From Nocardia brasiliensis IFM 10847 (GTDB taxonomy: Bacteria > Actinomycetota > Actinomycetes > Mycobacteriales > Mycobacteriaceae): a stretch of DNA of 39,258 bases. The position numbers and the translations under genes are program-made. Under the pieces are notes generated by a model. That model saw only the letters and a list, made by a program, of their open reading frames with translations, made no database searches and was not told the DNA's origin. The DNA lies in NCBI RefSeq assembly GCF_000710915.1, contig NZ_BAUA01000014.1, forward strand, positions 1 to 39,258, in the 5' to 3' direction. How positions within the stretch are numbered: the first letter of the stretch is position 1; the number at the start of each line of letters is the position of its first letter. Below, piece by piece: positions 8,096-16,553 of the stretch.

Positions 8096-8195
8096 CCGCG
8101 TGCCGCTGACCACCGTTGCGGGCGCCTCGTAACCGCGGTGCCGGTGACCACCTTGCAGGAGCTTCGTAACCGCGGTGCCGGTGACCACCCTTGCA
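8084..8195 (+). repeat. Three-copy 37-bp tandem repeat overlapping the 3' end of the coiled-coil gene
   Basis: Units start at 8084, 8121 and 8158 (37, 37, then 38 bp). Units 2 and 3 are nearly identical (core CGTAACCGCGGTGCCGGTG then ACCACC); unit 1 is more diverged and contains the gene's stop. Each unit boundary repeats codons for A-G-A-S-stop (8081-8095, 8118-8132, 8155-8169), and every difference among these three 15-mers is at a third codon position. Confidence 0.8.
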
Positions 8196-8208
8196 GGAGT
8201 CACCGGCA
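8176..8208. terminator. Hairpin between convergent genes
   Basis: Perfect 10-bp arms TGCCGGTGAC (8176-8185) and GTCACCGGCA (8199-8208) with a 13-nt loop. It lies between the convergent coiled-coil and LLM oxidoreductase genes and could end transcription from both sides. There is no T tract, as is usual in this phylum. Confidence 0.5.
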
Positions 8209-8256
8209 GCGCGTCAGCATGAATTCGAAAGGAGCGTGCGGCGCTCGTCGCGCCAC

Positions 8257-9147
8257 CTACTCACCGCACAAGGCCCGGACCGCCGGGACGACGTCACCGA
8301 TCCAGCGGCGGAGTTGGGTTTCGTCCTCGGACTCCGGCCAGTATACGAATGTGTCGAAGCCGGTTCCGGTGGCGAGGTCGGCCAGGATGCGGGCCCAGCC
8401 GGCGGCGTCGGTGCGGATCGGTTCCTCACCGCGCAGCGTGACCGGTCCGGGTGCGTCGGTGATGGTGCCGACGAGTTGCGCCATCCGGGTGATGTCGGTC
8501 GGCGCGCGTCCCGCGTCGGCGGCGGCGGCGGAGATGATGTCTTGCGTCGCTTGCCATTTCTCGTAGGGCAGGTAGTGCGGAATGGGTGCGGCCCAGCCGT
8601 CGGCGATGCGCCCGGTGAGCGCGTTCGCCTTCGGGCCGACGCTGCCGAACCAGATGCCGACCGGATGGGCGGGTGCGGGGCCGGATTGCACACCGTGCAC
8701 GGTGTAGTGCGTGCCGTCGACTTTCGCTTTCGTCCCGGGCTGCCACATGGCGCGGATGACGGCGGTGGCTTCTTCGAGCGCTTGCAACGCTTCGGGATTC
8801 GATCGCGTCGGGCCGCCCATAGCGCGGATGGCGGGCCAGAAGGCGCCCGCGCCCAACGCGAGTTCGAAGCGTCCGCCGCTGAGCAGGTCCAGGGTCGCCG
8901 CCTGCTTGCCGAGCATGGCGGGCCCGCGCAACGGCAGGCTCGCCACATCCGGAAACACCCGCAGCCGTTCGGTTTCCGCCAATACCGTGGCGATCACGGC
9001 GAAGGTGTCGGCCAGCCCGCCGGAGTACGGGTGGTCCTGGATGCCGAGCAGATCGAGACCCTCCCGGTCCGCCACTTTCGCCAGCGCGCGCAGCCGCGGC
9101 AGCTCGGTCGCCGTCGGCGCCCACTGAATACCGAATCGTAAGCTCAC
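8257..9147 (-). CDS. LLM-class F420-dependent oxidoreductase
   Basis: A 296-residue TIM-barrel protein of the luciferase-like monooxygenase superfamily. The opening (LRFGIQWAP...LRALAKVADREGLDLLGIQDHPY), the central LLSGGRFELALGAGAF and the later PVGIWFGSVGPKANALTGRIADGWAAP are characteristic of the actinobacterial F420-dependent branch, which uses reduced F420 rather than FMN plus O2. Substrate unknown. It converges with the coiled-coil gene, and the amidase gene lies upstream on the same strand with an 84-bp gap, so the two may be cotranscribed. Start ATG 9147. Confidence 0.9.
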   Translation of the reverse strand: MSLRFGIQWAPTATELPRLRALAKVADREGLDLLGIQDHPYSGGLADTFAVIATVLAETERLRVFPDVASLPLRGPAMLGKQAATLDLLSGGRFELALGAGAFWPAIRAMGGPTRSNPEALQALEEATAVIRAMWQPGTKAKVDGTHYTVHGVQSGPAPAHPVGIWFGSVGPKANALTGRIADGWAAPIPHYLPYEKWQATQDIISAAAADAGRAPTDITRMAQLVGTITDAPGPVTLRGEEPIRTDAAGWARILADLATGTGFDTFVYWPESEDETQLRRWIGDVVPAVRALCGE

Positions 9148-9231
9148 CTCGCGATCATGCCACCCACCGGTGCGATGGATGATCTTGATGCGACCGAAAC
9201 GTCTGCCCGGCAGCGAAACCCGCGCTCGCCG

Positions 9232-10677
9232 TCACGGTGCCCGGAAACCGCCGATCTCCTGCTCGAGCAGCTCGGCCAGGCGCAGTGGCGTGCGGTCTTC
9301 GAACATCGGGCCGATGAGCTGCACGCCGACCGGCAATCCGTCGGCGGTGCGATCCGCGGGTATGGCGGTGGCGGGCAGCCCTGGCATGGTAGCCAGACCT
9401 GCCCAGACGAGCTGGTCGTTGAACGGATAGTCCACGTCGTCGATGGCGATGCGCCGCTCGCCCAGACTCGTACGGTCGTGCGGGAACGCGGGTGTCGGCG
9501 TGATCGGGCAGACGACCGCGTCGAACTCGGCGAACAGGTGCCGCCACCCGTGGCGATGTAGTTCGCGGCGGTTGTTCGCTTCGATCCACTCGCGGTGGCT
9601 GAAGACCGCACTGCGCTGCCAAACGGCTTGATAGCTGTCGTCCTGTGGGTCCAGTCCGGCCGCGGCGGCGCGCAGCAATTCGTATCTGTCCGCGGGGAAA
9701 CGGGCGGCGAGATCGGACACCAGCAGCTGGGTGTAGAGCGTCGCAGCCTCGGCGAGATCGGGCAGCAAAGAACTGTGCCGCGCCACGTGCGCGCCGGCGG
9801 CGACCAACGCGTCGGCGACCCGGTGCAGCCCGGCGCGCACCGCGGACCCGGTCGGAATGTTCGGATGTTCGTCGAGGACCAGCACCCGGAAGTCGGCGAG
9901 CCGCTCGTGGCGGGCGGGCGGCAGCGTCAGCCGATAGGCGATGCCGTGCGTGAGCGGATCGGGCCCCGCCATCACGTCCAACAGCAGGGCGAGGTCGCGG
10001 GCGGTGCGGGCCATCGGACCGAGCACCGGGAGGTCACGCTCAGCAGGCAGCGCAGGTCCCGGTGGCGCGACCATGCCGCGGCTGGCCACCAGCCCGAGGG
10101 TCGGCTTGTGAGCGTAGACGCCACAGAAATGCGCGGGTGTGCGCAGCGATCCGGCGATATCGGAGCCGAGCGAGAGCGCGCCGAAGCCGGCGGCCAAAGC
10201 AGCGGCCGACCCGCCGGAGGATCCGCCCGGCGTGCGACCGTGATCCCACGGATTGTTGGTGGTGCCGTAGATGTCGTTGTAGCTCTGGATGTCCTGCAAC
10301 ATGAACGGCACGTTGGTCTTTCCCAGGATCACCGCACCGGCCGCTTCGATCCGCGACACCTGCACCGCGTTCTCGCCGGGCACGTAGTCGCGGTATGCGG
10401 GCACGCCCCAGGTCGTGGGCAGGCCCGCGATGTCGTAGGACTCCTTGACCGTCACCGGCACACCGAGCAACGGGCGATCCGCACCGCGTGCCCGCGCCTC
10501 GTCGGCTCGCCGCGCGGCCGCCCGCGCGCGGTCGAAGTCCGGCACACAGATGGCATTGATCGCCTTGTCGTCCCGCTCGATCCGGGCGATCGCCTCCTCG
10601 GTCAACTCGACCGAGGTCACCTCACCCGCACGCAGGGCAGCCAAAAGTCGTTCCGCCGAATGAAAACTCCGCTCCAT
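9232..10677 (-). CDS. Amidase (amidase-signature family)
   Basis: A 481-residue amidase-signature enzyme with a complete Ser-cisSer-Lys triad: Lys78 (PVTVKESYD), Ser153 (GGSSGG) and Ser177 (GSDIAGSLRTPA), with the expected 24-residue distance between the serines. It hydrolyses a carboxamide to acid and ammonia or amine; the substrate is not evident. There is no neighbouring gatB or gatC, so a GatA role is unlikely. Cytoplasmic, with no signal peptide. ATG 10677 is chosen because the family N-terminus (SAERLLAALRAGEVTSVEL) begins there; an open frame continues upstream to 11055 but has no similarity to the family and overlaps the VOC gene. Confidence 0.93.
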   Translation of the reverse strand: MERSFHSAERLLAALRAGEVTSVELTEEAIARIERDDKAINAICVPDFDRARAAARRADEARARGADRPLLGVPVTVKESYDIAGLPTTWGVPAYRDYVPGENAVQVSRIEAAGAVILGKTNVPFMLQDIQSYNDIYGTTNNPWDHGRTPGGSSGGSAAALAAGFGALSLGSDIAGSLRTPAHFCGVYAHKPTLGLVASRGMVAPPGPALPAERDLPVLGPMARTARDLALLLDVMAGPDPLTHGIAYRLTLPPARHERLADFRVLVLDEHPNIPTGSAVRAGLHRVADALVAAGAHVARHSSLLPDLAEAATLYTQLLVSDLAARFPADRYELLRAAAAGLDPQDDSYQAVWQRSAVFSHREWIEANNRRELHRHGWRHLFAEFDAVVCPITPTPAFPHDRTSLGERRIAIDDVDYPFNDQLVWAGLATMPGLPATAIPADRTADGLPVGVQLIGPMFEDRTPLRLAELLEQEIGGFRAP

Positions 10678-10800
10678 GAGCGCGACCCTACCGACGACGC
10701 GGGTGTACTCGATCCCGCGAGCGGGTCCCTCCGTGCGCCCGAATGCCCACTTGCCGAAAACGACGTGCGCGACGACCGGCCGCGCCTCTATGGTGAGCCG

Positions 10801-11235
10801 ATGGCATCGGTGAGAAAGGTCCAAGTCACCTTCGACTGCGCGGATCCCGGGCGCGTCGCCCGGTTCTGGTGCGAGGTGTTGGGGTACGTCCTGCCGCCGG
10901 CGCCGGAGGGCTTCGCCGATTGGGACGAATACAACAGCACGTTGCCGCCGGAACGCCGGAACGCGGGGGCCGCTGCCATGGATCCCACGGGGGTGGGTCC
11001 GCGCCTGTACTTCCAGCGCGTGCCCGAGGGCAAGGTAGTGAAGAACCGCGTGCACCTCGATGTGCGGGTCGGCACAGGACTGGCGGGTGAGGAACGCGTG
11101 GCCGCGCTCGAAGCCGAATGCGCCCGGCTGCTCCCGCTCGGCGCGACCCGGCTGGAACTGCTGCCCGCCGACGAGGAGAACGAGTCCTGCCTGGTGATGC
11201 AGGATATCGAGGGCAACGAATTCTGCCTCGACTGA
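10801..11235 (+). CDS. VOC-superfamily protein, glyoxalase-like domain
   Basis: A 144-residue protein of the vicinal-oxygen-chelate fold: VQVTFDCADPGRVARFWCEVLGYVL opens the first beta-alpha-beta-beta-beta unit, and RVHLDVRV...FCLD closes the second. This arrangement matches the small actinobacterial glyoxalase-like (Glyoxalase_6) proteins. Metal-ligand candidates are His and Glu in NRVHLDV and GNEFCLD. The reaction is unknown. Its start ATG 10801 is 123 bp from the divergent amidase start. An open frame extends in phase far upstream to 9595 but is the antisense shadow of the amidase. Confidence 0.88.
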   Translation: MASVRKVQVTFDCADPGRVARFWCEVLGYVLPPAPEGFADWDEYNSTLPPERRNAGAAAMDPTGVGPRLYFQRVPEGKVVKNRVHLDVRVGTGLAGEERVAALEAECARLLPLGATRLELLPADEENESCLVMQDIEGNEFCLD

Positions 11236-11244
11236 ACTACTCGA

Positions 11245-12726
11245 TCACCGCCAACTCGGCAACCAGAGATGGTGCTGCCAGCTCGCCGGTGTGATCGGCA
11301 GGCCGGTCAGGATCGGATAGAGCCAGATGAAGTTGGCCACCACCAAGCCCAGGTATAGGCATACCGCGAGTAGTCCGGTGCCGCGGCGTTCCGTGGATTC
11401 CGTTGCGCGCCCGAGGATCTGGCCGAGCGCCAGCGCCAGCAGCATGACGAGGAACGGTGCCATGACGGTCGCGTAGAAGAAGTACATCTGCCGATCCAGC
11501 GCCCCGAACCACGGCAGCCACGCGGCGCCGTACGCGGTGAGCACGGCGAGGTAGCGCCAATCGCGCCGCGTCGCCGTCTGCCACAGCGCCCAGCCCAGCA
11601 CCGGGAACGCCAACCACCAGACGGCCGGGGTGCCGATCAGCATGATCGCCCGGACGCACTCCGATTGCCCACAGCCGTGGGCGTTTTCGGGGTAGTAGTA
11701 CAGCATCGGGCGCAAGCCCATCGGCCACGTCCACGGCTTGGATTCCCAGGCGTGATGGTTGCCCGCCGAGTTGGTGAGGTGGGTGTGGAAATCCAGGACC
11801 CTGGAATGGTTGAACCACAACGCGCGCAACGCGTCCGGCACGAACGAGAAGAAGCCGCCCGACCCCACCTGGATGCCGACCGCGTGCCGGTTCACCCCGG
11901 ACTCACTGGCGAACCAGCCCGCGTACGAGCCCAGATAGACCCCGAGCGCCACGAACGGCAGGGCGAACGCGGCCGGTAACGCGTCCCGGACCAGGGTGCC
12001 GACGAACGGGCGCGGGACCCCGTACGCGCGTCGCGCGGTGGCGTCGAAACCGAGCGACAGAATCGCGAAGGCCACCACGAAATACAACCCGGACCACTTC
12101 GTGGCGCAGGCCAGTCCGAGCAGGACGCCCGCCCCGAACCGCCACCACCGCACGCCCAGCCGCGGGCCGCACAGCGTGCCGGTCGCCGCGGCGTGCGCCA
12201 GCCGAGCGCGTACCTCGTCACGGTCGACGATCAAACATCCGAACGCGCCGGTGACCAGCACGGTCAGGAAGATGTCGAGCATGCCGATCCGGGACGAGAC
12301 GAAGGTGACGCCATCGGCGATCAGCAGGATCCCGGCGATCGCGCCGATCAGTGTCGAGCGGGCCAGCCTGCGCACGATCCGCACGACCAGTAAGACCAGT
12401 ACCGTGCCCGCCAGCGCTGCGGCGAACCGCCACCCGAGCGGGGTGAAGCCGAACAGCGCCTCACCCAGCGCGATCAGCATCTTGCCGAACGGGGGATGCA
12501 CAATGACGGGGAAGCCGGGATTGTCCTCGATGCCCATCCCGTTGTTCAGCAGCTCCCACGCCTGCACGGCGTAGTACTTCTCGTCGAAGACCGGCGTGCC
12601 GCCCTCGGTCACCGTGCCGAGACCGGCGAACCGCAGCACCGCGGCCACCAGCGTGAGAAAGATCGTGACCCACCAGCCGCGCGCGGTGTCGCGCGGTCCG
12701 TCGTCGACACCTCGCTGTGCGGTCAT
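11245..12726 (-). CDS. pmt: Protein O-mannosyltransferase, GT39 (Pmt, Rv1002c-like)
   Basis: A 493-residue polytopic membrane protein with about 10-11 hydrophobic segments. The conserved Asp48-Glu49 pair (GTPVFDEKYYAVQAWELL) in the first external loop is the PMT catalytic motif; it is followed by NPGFPVIVHPPFGKMLIALGE, the loop and length expected for the mycobacterial enzyme. It transfers mannose from polyprenyl-phosphate-mannose to Ser/Thr of exported proteins at the outer face of the membrane. ATG 12726 is preferred: GGAGG lies 8 nt upstream and the sequence starts MTAQRGVDDG as in mycobacterial Pmt. An ATG 48 bp further upstream is in frame. In Mycobacterium the gene neighbours rsmI; that gene is not here. 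It ends 9 bp from the convergent VOC gene. Confidence 0.93.
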   Translation of the reverse strand: MTAQRGVDDGPRDTARGWWVTIFLTLVAAVLRFAGLGTVTEGGTPVFDEKYYAVQAWELLNNGMGIEDNPGFPVIVHPPFGKMLIALGEALFGFTPLGWRFAAALAGTVLVLLVVRIVRRLARSTLIGAIAGILLIADGVTFVSSRIGMLDIFLTVLVTGAFGCLIVDRDEVRARLAHAAATGTLCGPRLGVRWWRFGAGVLLGLACATKWSGLYFVVAFAILSLGFDATARRAYGVPRPFVGTLVRDALPAAFALPFVALGVYLGSYAGWFASESGVNRHAVGIQVGSGGFFSFVPDALRALWFNHSRVLDFHTHLTNSAGNHHAWESKPWTWPMGLRPMLYYYPENAHGCGQSECVRAIMLIGTPAVWWLAFPVLGWALWQTATRRDWRYLAVLTAYGAAWLPWFGALDRQMYFFYATVMAPFLVMLLALALGQILGRATESTERRGTGLLAVCLYLGLVVANFIWLYPILTGLPITPASWQHHLWLPSWR

Positions 12727-12895
12727 CCCGGCGACCTCCGGCCGTGACAACACTCCACTCCCCGAACCCAGCACGTCACGACCTTACGGGAGAAGTGGAA
12801 AGGCAATGGGCGCACGATAGTTCATCGCGTGTGCTCGCTTATGCTCGAGCGCAGCGTCCGGCGGTTCGAGCGGGGCGGCGAAGGAGGGCGCACGG

Positions 12896-13510
12896 ATGGC
12901 TGTCATCCACGAGACGACGATGGTGCCGACGAAACTGGAGTTGCTGACCGCATGGTTGCCCACCCGCGCGTGGTATCGGGGCACGGGGCAGCCGGTGCTG
13001 CGGCGCGCGGGCGGGTTCCGCCTGGACGACCCGGCGGGTGCGGTCGGGATCGAGTTCGTGGTGATCGTGGACAGTGCCGCCGAGCCCGTCGCCTATCTGG
13101 TGCCGTTCGCCTATCGCGGGGCACCGCTCGACGGCGCCGAGGAGGCGCTCGTAGGCACGTCGATGCACGGCGTTCTCGGTGAGCGCTGGCTCTACGACGG
13201 CACCCGCGACCCGGTGGTCGTAGCGCAACTCGTCGCGTTGCTGGCCGGTACCGCCGAGCCACAGGCTCAGCACGAAAGCGGCAAACCCGATCCGTCGATC
13301 CAGGTCACGCCCGCCGAACTCGCACTGCCCGCGCCGGCGACGGCGACGGACGCGAGCACGCACACCGAGATCGGGGGAGTGTTGCGGGTGCATCGCGTGC
13401 TGGAGCCGGCGGGCACGCCGAGCGCGGGACAGGTCAGCGCGCCGTGGCAAGCCGCGGACGGGACGTCCGTTCGGAGCGTGGTGCTGTCCGCGGTATCCGG
13501 GACACCGTAG
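12896..13510 (+). CDS. Maltokinase N-terminal cap-like protein (CG0192-like)
   Basis: A 204-residue protein resembling the N-terminal cap domain of mycobacterial/actinobacterial maltokinase (LELLTAWLPTRAWYRGTGQPVLRRAGGFRLDDPAGAVGIEFVVI...YLVPFAYRGAPLDGAEEALVGTSMHGVLGERWLYDGTRDPVVVAQL), as a stand-alone protein of the CG0192 type. The catalytic kinase domain is absent, so it should not phosphorylate maltose by itself; a binding or regulatory role is possible. Start ATG 12896 has an excellent AAGGAGG at 12881-12887, 8 nt before. It is divergent from pmt. Confidence 0.82.
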   Translation: MAVIHETTMVPTKLELLTAWLPTRAWYRGTGQPVLRRAGGFRLDDPAGAVGIEFVVIVDSAAEPVAYLVPFAYRGAPLDGAEEALVGTSMHGVLGERWLYDGTRDPVVVAQLVALLAGTAEPQAQHESGKPDPSIQVTPAELALPAPATATDASTHTEIGGVLRVHRVLEPAGTPSAGQVSAPWQAADGTSVRSVVLSAVSGTP

Positions 13511-13600
13511 GCGGCAACTGCCGTTCGGCCATGCCTGCTCGCCGCACCGAGTGAAGGCAAACACGCGGCTAACCGAGGCGTCCGCTCATATCATGGAGCT

Positions 13601-14203
13601 ATGCCCGAAGACGAGCTTCAAGGGCGTGCGGACCCACTGGCCGGGACAGCCCGGCAGGCGATCCTGGTGTCCGGTGCCTGCTCGATGATCTTGGGTGTGG
13701 TCATAGCGGTATGGCCACACAAGACGCTGCCGACGGCGGAACTGCTGCTCGGCGCGTATCTGCTGGTCAATGCCGGGTTGCAGGTGATCATCGCGCTCAG
13801 CGCGCGGATGGCGCCCGCACTGCGCGTGCTCGTCTTCGTCAGCGGCTTGATCTCGACGTTGCTCGCAGTGCTGTGTTTCAGCGGCGGCAATTCGGCACTG
13901 CTGCTGTCGTTCTGGGTGGGTCTGGCCTGGTCGGTGCGCGGCATCTGTCACGCGACCGTCGCGGTGTGGACACCCGAGCTGCGCGGCAGCGGTCGGCAGG
14001 AGGTGTTCGGCCTGGTCACCCTGCTGCTCGGCCTCGTGGTCGGCGTGCTGCCGTTCGACTCGCTGGACGTGCTCGGACTGGTCGTCGGCCTGCTGCTGAT
14101 CGTGATCGCGACGATGGAGGTGCTCAGCGTCGCCGCGGTCCGGCAGGGCGTGCTCGATCTGTCCGGGCTGTCGCGGCCGCGGGCGGTACGCCTCGACCCC
14201 TGA
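13601..14203 (+). CDS. HdeD-like (DUF308) membrane protein
   Basis: A 200-residue protein with six predicted membrane segments in three hairpins (ILVSGACSMILGVVIAVW; TAELLLGAYLLVNAGLQVII; LRVLVFVSGLISTLLAVLCF; LLLSFWVGLAWSVRGICH; VTLLLGLVVGVLPF; VLGLVVGLLLIVIATMEVLS), the layout of HdeD/DUF308 proteins. In enterobacteria HdeD is linked to acid resistance; no function is established for actinobacterial members. Start ATG 13601; the GGAG just before it is too close to be a good ribosome-binding site, so the mRNA may be leaderless. Confidence 0.85.
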   Translation: MPEDELQGRADPLAGTARQAILVSGACSMILGVVIAVWPHKTLPTAELLLGAYLLVNAGLQVIIALSARMAPALRVLVFVSGLISTLLAVLCFSGGNSALLLSFWVGLAWSVRGICHATVAVWTPELRGSGRQEVFGLVTLLLGLVVGVLPFDSLDVLGLVVGLLLIVIATMEVLSVAAVRQGVLDLSGLSRPRAVRLDP

Positions 14204-14313
14204 GCCGCACCGGGAAAGATCGAGTAGCCGGCCCGGCAGGATTCGAGTAGCCGGGCACTCATGGCAGCGGGCTTCGTTCTGGTCACTCTGGAGTGGCGAG
14301 AAAGGAGCTCGAG

Positions 14314-14376
14314 ATGTTTGAGCGAACCTACGACACGGCCGAGACCGGACCGCGCACGCGCGAGGTGGCGTCGTGA
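14314..14376 (+). CDS. 20-codon leader ORF translationally coupled to the next gene
   Basis: ATG 14314 has a strong ribosome-binding site (AAAGGAG with 6 nt spacing) and reads MFERTYDTAETGPRTREVAS then TGA at 14374-14376. The TGA overlaps the GTG start of the next gene at 14373 (GTGA), so ribosomes ending here can restart on the larger gene, which has no site of its own except inside this ORF. It has no cluster of a single amino acid that would suggest attenuation. Whether the peptide itself is functional is unknown. Confidence 0.55.
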   Translation: MFERTYDTAETGPRTREVAS

Positions 14377-15119
14377 AGATCGCACACCTGCGCGCGCCGG
14401 GACCACACCATCGGCCCGAATTGGCAGGCGGCGCAGGCATGCACGGCATGGTGGTTTTCGGTACCGGACTCGACTGCTACCTCTCCTACCGGCCCACGTT
14501 CGATGCCCCCTACAACTTCCAGGTGCTGCTCGCGGTCGAATTCGACGAGCGGGGCCGTCGCGCGCTCGGCGCGGACCGACGGGTCGGATACACCGACATC
14601 CACACCTTCGATCCGGAGGACTTGCCGATCACCGAGCTCGATCCGGACCGCGCCGACAGCCGGAGGTCCTTCCGCGGCACGCTGATCCGGGGACGCCGTG
14701 AACGCGGCGGCATCGCGATCGCCGAGGACGTGCGGGTCACTGTCAGCCGGGTCCTGCATTTCGCGGCGCTCGAACAGGACGGCGACCACGGCACCTTGAC
14801 GCACCTGTGCTTCGGGCGTCCGGACCGGATGTATCTGGCGCACCGGATCGTCCGGCGCCCCAGCTTCGATCAGATCGTCGCGGCCGAGCTGGTGCCCGGC
14901 ACCGTGACGGACATGCTCGGCGTCGCGTTGTCCGACGACATCGCGCGCCGTGGCTTCGAGCACGCTCAGCCGATCCTGCTCGGGCGGCGCGACTTCACCG
15001 GCGCGCGGCTGCGGGCGGGCGAACTGGCCGTCGCGGCGTTTCCCGGTGGCGCACAAGGCTTCCTGGCCGAGATCACGGTCCGTCGTCAGATCTATCTGGA
15101 GGTCGGCGACCTGGTGTGA
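14373..15119 (+). CDS. Uncharacterised protein, 248 aa
   Basis: I do not recognise a family. The protein has no signal peptide or membrane segment, is rich in short beta strands and arginine, and contains the stretches VVFGTGLDCYLSYRPTFDAPYNFQVLLAVEFDE and RGGIAIAEDVRVTVSRVLHFAALEQDG, which look like well-structured enzyme or binding-protein core. Codon use is strongly GC at third positions, as expected for a real gene. Its GTG start overlaps the stop of the 20-codon leader ORF. The DUF418 membrane protein gene follows after 38 bp on the same strand, so the three probably form one transcript. Confidence 0.75.
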   Translation: MKIAHLRAPGPHHRPELAGGAGMHGMVVFGTGLDCYLSYRPTFDAPYNFQVLLAVEFDERGRRALGADRRVGYTDIHTFDPEDLPITELDPDRADSRRSFRGTLIRGRRERGGIAIAEDVRVTVSRVLHFAALEQDGDHGTLTHLCFGRPDRMYLAHRIVRRPSFDQIVAAELVPGTVTDMLGVALSDDIARRGFEHAQPILLGRRDFTGARLRAGELAVAAFPGGAQGFLAEITVRRQIYLEVGDLV

Positions 15120-15157
15120 CCGACCAATGGCGGATGTCAATACGCCGGAGGTCGCGT

Positions 15158-16489
15158 ATGCGGTATGTCCGGTTCAGCACCCCGGTCGATCCGGTGGCGG
15201 ACGCGCGGACCGGTACGGACGTCTACTTTCACAGTATGTCCGAATCGGTTGTCCCCGCCGGGACCTCGAATCGCCGGATCGCCGAGGTCGACATCCTGCG
15301 CGGCTTCGCGCTGTTCGGCATCCTCATCACCAATGTGATCGTCGCGACCACGCTGTGGTCGTTCACCGGGCCCGCCGACGACCCGCGACCGGGCTGGGAC
15401 GGACCGATCGACCACGTCGTGAGCGGTCTGGTCGACGCCTTCTTCACCGGCCGGTTCTATCTGCTGTTCGCGTTCCTGTTCGGCTACTCGTTCACCTTGC
15501 AGATCGCGGCGGCACAGCGGGCCGGAGTGTCGGCCAACGCGCGACTGCTCCGGCGCTGCGCCGCACTGCTGATCGTCGGGCTCGCGCATGTTTTCCTGCT
15601 GTGGATCGGCGACATCCTCACCCTGTACGCGTTCCTGTGCCTGATTCTGATCACGTTGAAGAAGCTGAAGCCGCGTACCGCGGTGATCACCGGCGCGGTG
15701 CTCTACATCGTGTGGTGCGGGTGGATGTTCCTCCCGGGCAGCGAGGGCGACGACCTGTCCGCGCTCAACATCTTCTTCGACCTGCAACGGATGCACGACG
15801 GATACACCGGATCCTTCGGCGACACCTTCGCCAACCAGATGTGGATCGCGCCGATCTTCATCGGTCTGATCTGGTTCACCCAGGGCGCGACCAGTCTCGG
15901 CATGTTCCTGATCGGCATGGCGGCGGGCAAACGGCAGCTGTTCGACGATCCGGATACCCTGCGGCGCTGGGCGCCTCGCGTGCTGATCGGCGGGTTCGCG
16001 GTGGGCCTGCCGGTTTCGGCGGTGACCTTCGCCGCGGCGCAGAATTGGCTCGTGCCGCCGTTCTACTGGGCCGGGATCCAGGAACTGGTCAATCCGCTGA
16101 TGACCTTCGCCTACGTCGCGGGCATCATCTGCCTGACCCGATGGGCGCGCACCGCGCCGTGGATCGGCCGGCTCGCGCCGGCCGGGCGCATGGCGGCCTC
16201 GAACTACATCTTCCAGTCGATCGTGCTGATGGTCGTCTACACCGGCTACGGGTTCGCGCTCGTCGACAAGGTGCCACCCGCCGGTGTCATCGGCATCGCG
16301 CTGCTCACCTTCGTCGTGCAGGTGCTGCTGAGCCACTGGTGGTTGCGCGGTCACCGCTACGGCCCGGTGGAGTGGTTGCTCCGCGCCGCCACCTACCTGT
16401 CCATCCCGGCGTGGCGGCGGTCCCCGGAACCCTTTCCCGCACACCAGGAAAGACTCGCACGACAGCCGGACGATACCGGGCGGCGCTAG
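15158..16489 (+). CDS. DUF418-family membrane protein
   Basis: A 443-residue integral membrane protein. The DUF418 family signature IAEVDILRGFALFGILITN is near residue 42, followed by several membrane segments and the C-terminal DUF418 block (MAASNYIFQSIVLMVVYTGYGFALV ... VLLSHWWLRGHRYGPVEWLLRAATY). Members are predicted membrane acyl-transfer or transport proteins without proven function. Start: ATG 15158 has GGAGG at 15147-15151 with 6 nt spacing and is chosen; ATG 15236 (417 aa, MSESVV) fits the family length better but has no ribosome-binding site. Gene lies 38 bp after the unknown 248-residue gene. Confidence 0.87.
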   Translation: MRYVRFSTPVDPVADARTGTDVYFHSMSESVVPAGTSNRRIAEVDILRGFALFGILITNVIVATTLWSFTGPADDPRPGWDGPIDHVVSGLVDAFFTGRFYLLFAFLFGYSFTLQIAAAQRAGVSANARLLRRCAALLIVGLAHVFLLWIGDILTLYAFLCLILITLKKLKPRTAVITGAVLYIVWCGWMFLPGSEGDDLSALNIFFDLQRMHDGYTGSFGDTFANQMWIAPIFIGLIWFTQGATSLGMFLIGMAAGKRQLFDDPDTLRRWAPRVLIGGFAVGLPVSAVTFAAAQNWLVPPFYWAGIQELVNPLMTFAYVAGIICLTRWARTAPWIGRLAPAGRMAASNYIFQSIVLMVVYTGYGFALVDKVPPAGVIGIALLTFVVQVLLSHWWLRGHRYGPVEWLLRAATYLSIPAWRRSPEPFPAHQERLARQPDDTGRR

Positions 16490-16553
16490 CGTTCACGATC
16501 AACCACCGGATAGCGTGCTGCGGTAACCGGTCCACCGGAAGGACGAGCGAAGC

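Noticed and set aside
9595..10800. Long open frame running into the VOC gene from upstream on the plus strand
   Set aside because: It lies wholly antisense to the amidase, which has a full catalytic triad; the VOC family N-terminus begins only at ATG 10801.
14221..14254. Direct repeat CGAGTAGCCGG (14221 and 14244)
   Set aside because: Only 11 bp, two copies, GC-rich; may be chance, and no further copies were noticed.
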